From contig DHQB01000007.1 of the NCBI GenBank assembly GCA_002410065.1, positions 139,692 to 203,691 on the forward strand: DNA of 64,000 nucleotides. Direction: 5' to 3'. The notes below the pieces were generated by a model. That model worked only from the letters and a program-made list of their open reading frames with translations. It was not told the DNA's origin and did not search any database. This DNA is from Bacteroidales bacterium UBA5349 (GTDB lineage Bacteria; Bacteroidota; Bacteroidia; Bacteroidales; Tenuifilaceae). Below, piece by piece: positions 1 through 8,515 of this stretch. A program made the position numbers and the translations under genes. Each line of letters starts with the position of its first letter. Position 1 is the first letter of the stretch.

Positions 1-1
1 A

Positions 2-160
2 GGAACCTTGGTGCTCTCCCTAATGCTTGTAGGGCTTTACCTTTTCCTCTTTACAATACTACAACTACAAGATTATGCGCTACTTATGGGCAGCATTGGA
101 CTATTTGCAGTAATTTCTATAGTGATGTATGTATCACATAAAGTTGACTGGTACAGCTAG
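2..160 (+). CDS. creD: CreD family inner membrane protein, C-terminal end (partial)
   Basis: Only the last 52 codons are in the window, so the gene is cut by the left edge. The visible piece is two hydrophobic segments around a short polar turn containing LQLQDYALLMGSIGLF, and it ends in VDWYS. This matches the C-terminus of the CreD (cell envelope integrity) family of polytopic inner membrane proteins. In Bacteroidota creD usually follows an ArsR-type regulator, which would lie outside the window. A strong terminator follows within 10 bases. The family call rests on this tail alone. Confidence 0.75.
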   Translation, partial: GTLVLSLMLVGLYLFLFTILQLQDYALLMGSIGLFAVISIVMYVSHKVDWYS

Positions 161-168
161 CAAAAACT

Positions 169-208
169 AAATGGGGAACATTCAAAATCATTTGAATGTT
201 CCCCATTT
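169..208. terminator. Strong bidirectional terminator between creD and clpB
   Basis: An 18-base perfect inverted repeat (169-186 with 191-208) has a 4-base loop and A/T-rich flanks. It separates convergent genes, creD on plus and clpB on minus, and probably serves both. Confidence 0.85.
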
Positions 209-232
209 TAATTACCCTTTTACCTCTGGAAA

Positions 233-2827
233 TTACCCATGCCTAAACACTAACTCATCGCCATCAAAGTAATCAATTGTAATAGTTTTCTTGCTATCTA
301 CTCTACCCGCTAGTATATCCTTTGATAGTTGGTTAAGGATATGTTTTTGCATAAGACGCTTTACAGGTCGAGCTCCATAGAGAGGATCGTACCCTACTTC
401 CGAAATCCAATCAACTGCACCTTCGGCAATTTTAATATCAATTCCCTGTTGGCTAAGCATCAATCTAATGCGCTCGAACTGGATTAGCACAATTTCCCTT
501 ATCTCGCTCTTGGTTAAAGGCCTAAACATAATTATCTCGTCAATCCTATTTAGGAATTCGGGTCTTATGGTTTGTTTGAGAAGTTCGAATACCTGATCAC
601 GAGTTTTATTGAACACCCCTTGAGTTATTTTATTGGCCGCATCGGCCAAGTTGGCCTGTATTATCTGTGAGCCAATATTCGAAGTCATAATTATGATGGT
701 GTTCTTAAAATCGACTCTACGCCCTTTATTATCAGTTAAATGGCCATCATCAAGAACCTGTAACAAGATATTAAACACATCCGGATGTGCCTTCTCTATC
801 TCATCGAGCAAAACCACTGAATAGGGCTTATGGCGAACCGATTCGGTTAATTGCCCACCCTCATCGTAGCCCACGTAACCAGGGGGTGCGCCAATTAATC
901 GCGAAACAGAATGGCGCTCCTGATACTCACTCATATCAATTCGAGTCATCAGGTTCTCATCATTAAATAAAAACTCAGCCAATGCGCGTGCCAATTCGGT
1001 TTTACCCACACCCGTTGTCCCCATAAAGATGAACGAACCAATTGGACGCTTTGAATCCTGAAGCCCTGCCCTACTTCTTCGAACAGCATCGGCAATAGCA
1101 GTAATGGCCTCATCCTGTCCAACCACCTTTTTATGAAGTTGATCCTCGAGGGTGAGCAACTTTTCGCGCTCACTTTGCAACATTCTACTAACAGGTATGC
1201 CTGTCCATCGGGCAACCACCTCGGCAATATCAGCAGAATCTACTTGTTCTTTTATCAAGGCAAAATCAACCTGTTTTAGAGCCAATTCATCTTTAAAAGA
1301 TTCTATTGCCTCTTCAGCCTCTTTAATGCGTCCGTACCTTAATTCCGCAACCTTGCCATAATCTCCCCTTCTTTCAGCATCCGCAGCTTCAAGTTTATAG
1401 CCCTCAATTGCATGCTTGTTCTTCTGTATCTTTTCAATTATCCCCTTCTCCTCTAGCCATTTTGCTCTAAGTGAATTTCGCTCTTCCTGCAAATTAGCAA
1501 TCTCTTTGCTTAACGCATCAACTTTAGCCTTACCTCCCTCACGTTTAATCGCCTCGCGTTCAATTTCTAACTGCTTAATTCGTCGTTCAATCTCGTCTAT
1601 ACTCTCAGGCACCGAGTTCATCTCAAGCCTTAGTTTTGCTGCGGCTTCGTCAATAAGATCGATTGCCTTATCGGGCAAAAACCTGTCGGTTATATATCGA
1701 TGCGACAGTTCTACCGCAGCAATAATTGCCTCATCCATAATCCTTACCGAGTGGTGAGCCTCATAACGCTCCTTCAATCCTCTTAAAATAGAGATGGAAT
1801 CGGGCACTGAAGGCTCATCAATTAATACGGTTTGAAATCTTCGCTCAAGTGCTTTATCCTTTTCAAAATATTTTTGATACTCGCTTAGCGTGGTTGCACC
1901 AATTGCCCGAAGTTCACCACGAGCCAAAGCAGGCTTTAGTATGTTGGCAGCATCCATTGCCCCTTCACCCTTACCTGCACCAACTAGTGTATGAATTTCA
2001 TCGATAAAAAGCACAACCTCACCATCGGATGCAATCACCTCCTTCACAACCGATTTAAGCCTTTCCTCAAACTCGCCTTTATATTTAGCACCTGCAATCA
2101 AGGAGCCCATATCGAGCGAATACACCTGCTTGGATTTAAGGTTCTCGGGAACATCACCAGTAACAATTCTATGTGCCAAACCTTCGCCAATGGCAGTTTT
2201 ACCGACTCCAGGCTCTCCAATCAGGATTGGATTATTCTTAGTACGGCGTGAGAGAATTTGAAGTACACGTCTTATCTCCTCATCACGACCAATTACAGGG
2301 TCGAGTTTTCCGCTCAAGGCCATATCGTTCAGATTAATAGCAAATCGGTTAAGGGCATTGTATGTATCCTCAGCCGTTTGTGAATCGACCTTTGAACCTT
2401 TTCGTAATTCCTTTACCGCTTTCAGTAATTCCTTCTCAGAAATACCTGCATCCTTCATTACCTGAGCTGCCTGATCGCCAGAGTGAATTAATCCCAGCAA
2501 AAGATGCTCAACCGAAACAAATTGATCGGAAAGATCGCGGGAAAAATCATTGGCCTTCTGCAAAACTCTATGCGAAGCAGAAGTAAGGTAACTCTCGCCT
2601 CCGGAAACCTTAGGGTACGATTCTAAGATACGAGTAACTGCTCCGTCGAAATTTATCGGGTTTACGCCTACCTTCTTTAATAAAAATCCAGTTACGTTTT
2701 CGGCTTGACTAATTACTCCCTTTAGAATATGGGTTGGCTCCACAGCCTGGTGCCCATAACCCTGTGCTACAGTTACAGCCTGTTGAATTGCCTCTTGCGA
2801 CTTTATGGTTAAATTATTCATGTTCAT
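233..2827 (-). CDS. clpB: ATP-dependent disaggregase chaperone ClpB
   Basis: The 864-residue protein has the full ClpB/Hsp104 layout: an N-terminal repeat domain (1-145), NBD1 with Walker A GEPGVGKT at 204-211, the coiled-coil M domain (about 400-530), NBD2 with Walker A GTTGVGKT near residue 605, and the C-terminal D2-small domain. The M domain separates it from ClpA and ClpC. ClpB extracts polypeptides from cytosolic aggregates together with DnaK and is normally heat-induced. No CIRCE element or other known heat-shock operator was seen in the 160 bases upstream. Two starts three codons apart (MNMNN) are possible. It is monocistronic, between two terminators. Confidence 0.98.
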   Translation of the reverse strand: MNMNNLTIKSQEAIQQAVTVAQGYGHQAVEPTHILKGVISQAENVTGFLLKKVGVNPINFDGAVTRILESYPKVSGGESYLTSASHRVLQKANDFSRDLSDQFVSVEHLLLGLIHSGDQAAQVMKDAGISEKELLKAVKELRKGSKVDSQTAEDTYNALNRFAINLNDMALSGKLDPVIGRDEEIRRVLQILSRRTKNNPILIGEPGVGKTAIGEGLAHRIVTGDVPENLKSKQVYSLDMGSLIAGAKYKGEFEERLKSVVKEVIASDGEVVLFIDEIHTLVGAGKGEGAMDAANILKPALARGELRAIGATTLSEYQKYFEKDKALERRFQTVLIDEPSVPDSISILRGLKERYEAHHSVRIMDEAIIAAVELSHRYITDRFLPDKAIDLIDEAAAKLRLEMNSVPESIDEIERRIKQLEIEREAIKREGGKAKVDALSKEIANLQEERNSLRAKWLEEKGIIEKIQKNKHAIEGYKLEAADAERRGDYGKVAELRYGRIKEAEEAIESFKDELALKQVDFALIKEQVDSADIAEVVARWTGIPVSRMLQSEREKLLTLEDQLHKKVVGQDEAITAIADAVRRSRAGLQDSKRPIGSFIFMGTTGVGKTELARALAEFLFNDENLMTRIDMSEYQERHSVSRLIGAPPGYVGYDEGGQLTESVRHKPYSVVLLDEIEKAHPDVFNILLQVLDDGHLTDNKGRRVDFKNTIIIMTSNIGSQIIQANLADAANKITQGVFNKTRDQVFELLKQTIRPEFLNRIDEIIMFRPLTKSEIREIVLIQFERIRLMLSQQGIDIKIAEGAVDWISEVGYDPLYGARPVKRLMQKHILNQLSKDILAGRVDSKKTITIDYFDGDELVFRHG

Positions 2828-2940
2828 TTACGTACTCCTTTCTTTATTAATCAACTTATCCCATAAAGTCAAAATGTTTGCCACCAATAAACTTCGGTCA
2901 AAATGACACTCTCAACGTCTGACCATCAGCCATATTGGCA

Positions 2941-2969
2941 AAAAAAAAGGTCGACCAAGTGGTCGACCT
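2941..2969 (-). terminator. Rho-independent terminator of the M16 protease gene
   Basis: Nine-base arms (2948-2956, 2961-2969) enclose an AAGT loop. On the minus strand the hairpin is followed by a run of T. It lies 23 bases past the M16 stop codon. Confidence 0.85.
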
Positions 2970-2991
2970 AAATTATTTTATCAGCAATACC

Positions 2992-5808
2992 CTATTTCTC
3001 AGGGCTCATAATAACCTCGAGCATATTTGGTTTTTTAAAGAACTCGCTTGCTGCCTTCTTAACAGTAGCAGTGTTTAGCTTCTTAACCATATCCTCGTAC
3101 CCATTAACTATATCCACTCCGTTTGAGTAGTACTCGCGAATGGCCGATGACCAAAAACGGTTCTCACGTAAACGCTCTTGACGTGATTTTAAGAAATACT
3201 CTCTTGCCTTGTTTAAATCTTCCTCCTTTGTCCCTTCCTTAATAATCTTAGCAAACTCCTTATGAATTATTCCAACAAGGTGTTCAGCTTTATCGGGATC
3301 GGTATCAAAATACATGGTAACTATTACCTGATTGATTGGCGACTTGGAAAGATTTACACTTGAAGAAACGCCGTATGATCCACCCTCCTCTTCGCGAATT
3401 GTTTCTGTATACCTAAGATCTAACACATGCTCAATGGCATCGAAGTAAAGCATATTCTGTAGGTTGTAGTCAGCAGGCGCCTGGTAAGCAACAAAACACG
3501 TTGTTTTTGGAACCTGCATTGCAAAAGTGAAAGGATTTTTAGTTTCACCCTTTGGGAAACGAATCTGATTATCCTTCCATGTCTCCTTTCGTTCTATATT
3601 TGGTAATGAGCCTAGATATGTTTCAACCAAAGGTTTTAGTTTGTCAATGTCTATATTCCCAACAAGAACAAACGTAAAGTCGCTAGCATCGGCAAAGCGA
3701 TCTTTGTAAATACTTTGAAGGGCATTAAAATCTACCTCATCAAGTAAATTAATATTCATTGGCCTTCTACGATAGTTTCTGTCGCTTAGCATATACGATA
3801 TTGAATCGCGGAAAACAGAGCTAGGACTACTTCCTGCATTCTGAAGAACAGCCTTAATTCTTGACATATATGCATTGTATGCTGACTCATCAAAGCGTGG
3901 ATTTGTGAAATAGAGGTAAACCAATTGCATCATCTCCTCAAGATCGTCGGGCGAACAATTTCCGTTAAATCCCTCTTCGTTTTCACTAACGTAAGGCATT
4001 ACGCTAACCATTTTCCCTGCAAGCATCTTCTCCAAATCAATCCTGCTATGATTCCCTACACCACTCATCATTGAAATTGCAGACACCATTTGAGCCGAAG
4101 GAACATCTGATTCTTTTACCAAAGAGGAGCCACCTGGGCTGTATGCAGATAGAAGTATCTCATCCTCTTTAAAATCAGTAGGTTTAATAATTACCTTAAC
4201 CCCATTACTAAGTACCCACTCAGTGGTTTCTAACTTATCGTTCTTAATTTCTTTAGCCACTTTCCCAACTTTGGGCTGCTGGCTAACAAGGGGTTCTGTT
4301 GAAACATTATCCTCGTAAGGTTCAAGGGTTGATTCTTTAACTTCTTTGTAAATTGCTAATATCCCATCCTTATCGGGTATGTTTCCCTTTTCCTTTTCAG
4401 GTGCAGTAATGAAAATTACCATGTTCTCATCGGTAATCCATTTGTTTACCTTAGCATTAAGTTCTTCAATAGAAATAGAGGGAACAAGTGATTGTGACAA
4501 CATGTACTCAAACTCAATGCCTGGAATTGGCTCATTGTCAGTAAAATTCGAGAAATATTCCCAAACTAGATTTCCGCTCTTAACCTTATCTTTCTCCTTG
4601 TAACTATTCTCAATGTTGCGTAAAAGGTCGGCTTTTGCCCTATCAAGTTCAGTTTTGGTAAATCCATGCTGCTTTAATCTGTAGTTCTCCTCCAACATCG
4701 ATTTCATTGCTCTTACGGGTTCGTTCTCACGAGCATTTGCCATAATAACATATGCTGATTTTGTGCGAACAAGGTCACCAAAATAACTATAAGCAACAAC
4801 AAACGGTGGGTTGTCTTTTTGAACCAACTCGTTGTAACGTGCGTTAAGCATTTGAGCATATAAATTCTGTACTAGTTTTTCTTTGTAGTAACCAAGATTT
4901 TTTTGGTCATCTGGAACTACTGGATGCTTGTAGTAAACCTCAATCATGGTTCGGGTGATCTCTGAATCAGTAAACACACCAACTAGGGGTTCTTTGTGGT
5001 TTGGGACTTCAAAGTCTGGGCGAGGGCTCTTATTCTCCCTAGATGGAATTTTTGAAAACAAGTCGATAACCTTTTGCTCCATCATTTCAGAATCAAAATC
5101 ACCTACTATAATTATCGCTTGAAGATCGGGGCGATACCATTCCATGTAAAAGCGCTTCAATGTTTCGTACTTATGGTTATTAATAACATCGATACTTCCA
5201 ATTACATCTCGCTCTCCATACTTAGAACCATTAAATAAATACTTCATTTTTTCTTGCTGTGCACGCCACTCAGCTGTTCTGCGGGTTCTCCACTCCTCAC
5301 GAATTACCCCTCTTTCAGCATCAATCTCCTCATCCTCAAAAGCTATATAGCTAGACCAGTCGTTAAGAATAAGCAATGCAGAATCGATAATACCTTCGCG
5401 AGTTAACGGCACATTTGAAAGGTTGTAAGCCGTAACATCTTGGGCAGTAAATGCATTTACATTATGTCCAAATTTAACACCGATGTTCTCAAGAAAATTT
5501 AACACTCCTTTTTTAGGGTAGTTCTTGGTACCATTGAATGCCATGTGCTCTGTAAAGTGAGCTAAGCCATCCTGATCGTCATTCTCAAGTATGGCACCTA
5601 CATTATGAATAATATAGAACTCTGCCCTATTCTTTGGCTCACTATTGCTACGGATATAGTAGCGCATACCATTGTCGAGTTCGCCAATGGTAACCTTGGG
5701 ATCAGTAGGCAGTGGATTATTCCAATTAATGCCACCTTGTTGGGCATTAAGAAGATTAAAAACAGATAAAAGCGCTATAAGAATAGCACTAAAACGGAAA
5801 TACTTCAT
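2992..5808 (-). CDS. Secreted M16 family (pitrilysin-like) zinc protease
   Basis: The 938 residues begin with a signal peptide (1-22, ending FNLLNAQ), which predicts export to the periplasm. The inverted zinc motif HxxEH is HFTEH at 84-88, with the distal ligand Glu near 165 in the expected E-x-ER-GVI context about 76 residues later. Length and layout fit an active M16 half followed by a non-catalytic half fused in one chain, as in many Bacteroidota proteases. The family degrades oligopeptides in a closed chamber. The gene stands alone between a terminator and a 627-base intergenic region. The substrate is unknown. Confidence 0.93.
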   Translation of the reverse strand: MKYFRFSAILIALLSVFNLLNAQQGGINWNNPLPTDPKVTIGELDNGMRYYIRSNSEPKNRAEFYIIHNVGAILENDDQDGLAHFTEHMAFNGTKNYPKKGVLNFLENIGVKFGHNVNAFTAQDVTAYNLSNVPLTREGIIDSALLILNDWSSYIAFEDEEIDAERGVIREEWRTRRTAEWRAQQEKMKYLFNGSKYGERDVIGSIDVINNHKYETLKRFYMEWYRPDLQAIIIVGDFDSEMMEQKVIDLFSKIPSRENKSPRPDFEVPNHKEPLVGVFTDSEITRTMIEVYYKHPVVPDDQKNLGYYKEKLVQNLYAQMLNARYNELVQKDNPPFVVAYSYFGDLVRTKSAYVIMANARENEPVRAMKSMLEENYRLKQHGFTKTELDRAKADLLRNIENSYKEKDKVKSGNLVWEYFSNFTDNEPIPGIEFEYMLSQSLVPSISIEELNAKVNKWITDENMVIFITAPEKEKGNIPDKDGILAIYKEVKESTLEPYEDNVSTEPLVSQQPKVGKVAKEIKNDKLETTEWVLSNGVKVIIKPTDFKEDEILLSAYSPGGSSLVKESDVPSAQMVSAISMMSGVGNHSRIDLEKMLAGKMVSVMPYVSENEEGFNGNCSPDDLEEMMQLVYLYFTNPRFDESAYNAYMSRIKAVLQNAGSSPSSVFRDSISYMLSDRNYRRRPMNINLLDEVDFNALQSIYKDRFADASDFTFVLVGNIDIDKLKPLVETYLGSLPNIERKETWKDNQIRFPKGETKNPFTFAMQVPKTTCFVAYQAPADYNLQNMLYFDAIEHVLDLRYTETIREEEGGSYGVSSSVNLSKSPINQVIVTMYFDTDPDKAEHLVGIIHKEFAKIIKEGTKEEDLNKAREYFLKSRQERLRENRFWSSAIREYYSNGVDIVNGYEDMVKKLNTATVKKAASEFFKKPNMLEVIMSPEK

Positions 5809-6435
5809 ATTTACTATCTTTTAGTTTTTTTAAGGTAATTATATAAATCCAAAGGTATAGACTTTTAGTAGAATAAAAAGTTTAAAGAGAAGACTTTCAC
5901 AGTGCATTTACACATGCATTTGTCAACATAAATTAATTATAAACTCTTGTTTTTCTGTGTTTTGTGTATTTAAAATACAGCATAACTAAAAAACATTTAA
6001 CTCTTTTTAGGAGACCACATACTACATAGTGGGTTATAAAATAGGTTGCCCAGACTCGATTTGAATCTGGGACTAAAACTGGTTGGACAAACATGCTTGG
6101 CTGATATTGTTGAGAACCTGGGCAACCTTGCTACTGGTGTAAGTAGCTTTCTATATAAACGTGTTGTTGGGGAACACGTTTGCTTTATTGCTTATATCGT
6201 GCCAAAACGATCATAGGATCCCTACCTGTCTCATAATTCGGATTTTACAGAATATAATCAATAATATTTAATAAATACTTGTCGATCATTATCCCCATTA
6301 TGTAGAAAAAGTGAAGCAACTTTACTCGTCTAATATTTTGTTTTATAAAGCAATAAAAAACAAACCCTCTAGGAATATGGCTGATTAGAAATTTATTTGT
6401 AAATTTCGATTGTTATAAATCAAACCATAAGAAGT
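5809..6435. other. Long intergenic region holding a candidate structured RNA
   Basis: No open frame of substance is present between the divergently transcribed M16 gene and the next plus-strand gene. The first 190 and last 200 bases are A/T-rich and without recognisable signals. The middle (6044-6181) contains three hairpins, annotated separately. Confidence 0.8.
6044..6181. ncRNA. Candidate structured RNA with mutually exclusive pairings
   Basis: A 10-base arm at 6044-6053 can pair perfectly with 6118-6127. Part of the same arm (CCCAGA, 6049-6054) can instead pair with TCTGGG at 6066-6071, so two exclusive folds exist. Two more hairpins follow: 6130-6135 with 6142-6147, and 9-base arms at 6157-6165 with 6173-6181. 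The minus strand contains a T-arm-like stretch (TTCAAATC) within the acceptor-like stem, but a 7+5 bp tRNA cloverleaf does not close. No TAnnTTTG promoter was found on either side, so strand and class are unresolved. The DNA could also be a small degenerate mobile repeat. Confidence 0.4.
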
Positions 6436-7593
6436 ATGAAGGGATTTCTTAGAATATTTATCGGAGCAATAATAATTTTGGTTTTGCTGCTTATTGGCAT
6501 GAAGGCCATATGGTTGTTTAAAGAAAAAAAAGTGATTAGTGTTTATATTCTTGACAAAACGGTTACAAAGTATGATCGGCATGCGCATAAATCATTTACA
6601 TGGCTACTGAACTACAATAGGATTGTTCTTCCAAACAAAAAACAATATTCATATAAAACAGACTATTTTGGTTTTTTCCCTATTAACATAAATGATGAGG
6701 TTTTCGATTTTAAAAGCATCAGAATTAGTGAGGTTGATGATTATGCTTCTAACTCAGATGTGTTGTTTTACGCCGATTGCTATGGAGTTCACTCTTTTGA
6801 ATGGTACAAGGGTAAGTCAAAGCCTATCCGTTCGCAAAAAGTATTCGGGGGCCTTAACCAAAACGATTACCTACTATTAAAGCGAATGCTTGATAATGGG
6901 AAACTTGCCATTGCAGAGTACAATATGTTTAGTACTCCAACTAATGCCCTTGTTAGGATAAAAACCGAAGAACTATTAGGGATTAACTGGTCGGGGTGGA
7001 CAGGAAAGTACTTTGAAACATTTAATGTTTCTTCAGAAAATGGAGCACCAGTTTGGATGAAAAACCTATACGAATCGCAGCATCTAGGGGTATGGCCAGA
7101 TAAAGGTTCAGGCATAATACTCATTAACAATGATGGGCTTATAGAGTTGCTTGAGCTAGGAAACCACATAAACTCTCCTATTCCAATCATTCAATCAAAT
7201 TCTGAGTCAATCGAAAGATTTAACGTTTCCCAGAGTGTACCATTTGAAGAGTGGTTTGAGTTTATTAGCCCAGGCAATAACCTTATCCATTCAAACTTTT
7301 CATTAGATGTAACCCCAAAAGGAAAAGAGGTTTTACAAAAGATTGGTTTAACAGAAGAATTTCCTGCTGTTATTGAGGGGCTCAATCTTAACTACTTTTA
7401 CTTTTGCGGTGATTTTAGTGAAAATCCAGCAAACATGTGGACGGCTAAACTAGCTGGTGGCAAATGGCTTAATCACTTTATTAGCCGATTTAGCAATACC
7501 AATAAGGCTAATTTCTACCAAAATTACTACACTCCTTTAATAGAAAAATTGCTGTCTGAGCACTACGAAAAATTGAACAATAGCCAAGAATAA
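6436..7593 (+). CDS. Membrane-anchored protein of unknown function
   Basis: I do not recognise the family. The 385-residue product has one N-terminal transmembrane segment (about 5-27) and then a soluble domain of about 350 residues, which should be periplasmic or extracellular. The stretch DVLFYADCYGVHSFEW followed by KLAIAEYNMFSTPTNALVR gives an impression of a class I glutamine amidotransferase-like or Rossmann-like fold (strand, Asp-x-Tyr-Gly turn, then a second strand). No catalytic Cys-His pair can be assigned. Codon use looks like that of its neighbours. It is followed after 41 bases by the aminotransferase gene, possibly co-transcribed. Confidence 0.75.
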   Translation: MKGFLRIFIGAIIILVLLLIGMKAIWLFKEKKVISVYILDKTVTKYDRHAHKSFTWLLNYNRIVLPNKKQYSYKTDYFGFFPININDEVFDFKSIRISEVDDYASNSDVLFYADCYGVHSFEWYKGKSKPIRSQKVFGGLNQNDYLLLKRMLDNGKLAIAEYNMFSTPTNALVRIKTEELLGINWSGWTGKYFETFNVSSENGAPVWMKNLYESQHLGVWPDKGSGIILINNDGLIELLELGNHINSPIPIIQSNSESIERFNVSQSVPFEEWFEFISPGNNLIHSNFSLDVTPKGKEVLQKIGLTEEFPAVIEGLNLNYFYFCGDFSENPANMWTAKLAGGKWLNHFISRFSNTNKANFYQNYYTPLIEKLLSEHYEKLNNSQE

Positions 7594-7634
7594 GATAAAA
7601 ATTATCCTTTTACAAAAATTAGCACTATTCAAAA

Positions 7635-8503
7635 ATGACAGTTCACTTTGATAAAGATGAGGAGTTCTTCTTCAATAACAATCAAATACAATTAGTACCC
7701 AAAACAAAGTCCTTCGATATTCCAGATGGCTCAACCATTCTTTATGAAGTGATAAGGGTAATTAATGGAGTTCCTCTTTTCTTTGATGAGCATATTGATA
7801 GACTTAAGAAATCGACACAACTTTCGGGTATTGAGATTAGTTTAAACCCATTAGTTAAAGGGATTGTTGATCTTGTTAAGAAAACTGATGTAAAGGAGAT
7901 AAACCTGAAAATATCACTATACTGCGATAAGGTCGATAAGCATAAGTGCCAAATAATTGCCTACTTTATTGAGAGTCACTATCCACTGGCCGAGACATAC
8001 CAAAATGGAGTTAAGACTGAACTCGCATCACTTGAAAGAGAAAATCCAAACATAAAACTGGAAAATCCTGTATTGCGTCAAACTGCCGATAAGGTGCTTA
8101 GCCTATCGCAAACCCACGAAGCACTTCTGGTTAACGATGAGGGTTTTATTACCGAGGGCAGTCGTTCTAACTTTTTTGCTATAATTAACAAAACTCTAAT
8201 TACACCTCCTGCAAAGGATGTTCTTGAGGGTGTTACCAGAAGAATGGTAATTGCTTTAGCCAAACAGAATTCAATTCCATTTCAAGAAAGACCAATACAC
8301 ACAAGAGAACTAGATAGTTTTGAGGGTGCTTTTATAACCGGAACATCGCCAAAGATATGCCCATTAACCGAATAGGGGATCAAAGTTTTGCAATACCAAA
8401 GTTAACCCAAGAGTTAATTAAACACTTTGATGAACTCATTCACAAGAACTTAATTGAACTTTCAGCTAAATACTTTAATAATTCTCAGGAAACCAATCAA
8501 TAA
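7635..8503 (+). pseudogene. Class IV aminotransferase, interrupted by a one-base frameshift
   Basis: The first frame (7635-8375, 246 aa) is a fold-type IV PLP enzyme related to branched-chain aminotransferase, D-amino acid aminotransferase and 4-amino-4-deoxychorismate lyase. It contains LRQTADKVL with the likely PLP lysine and EGSRSNFF before the phosphate-binding turn. After SPKI the frame becomes nonsense and stops at TAG 8373-8375. Skipping to the next frame at 8360 restores PINRIGDQSFAIPKL and runs 47 more codons to TAA at 8501-8503, giving a normal family length of about 289 residues. One T appears to be missing near 8358 (expected Ile-Leu-Pro). This is a real mutation or a sequencing error. 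The next gene starts 12 bases downstream. Confidence 0.85.
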
Positions 8504-8515
8504 AAGAAAATCAAT

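Noticed and set aside
633..2586. Several plus-strand frames across clpB
   Set aside because: They are antisense shadows. The clpB frame has unbroken family motifs over its full length.
2828..2940. CIRCE or other heat-shock operator upstream of clpB
   Set aside because: No inverted repeat of the expected 9-9-9 form was found.
6044..6127. tRNA or tmRNA on the minus strand at 6127-6044
   Set aside because: A long acceptor-like stem and TTCAAATC are present, but the T-arm lacks the G53-C61 pair, no 5-bp anticodon stem forms and the tmRNA tag region is missing.
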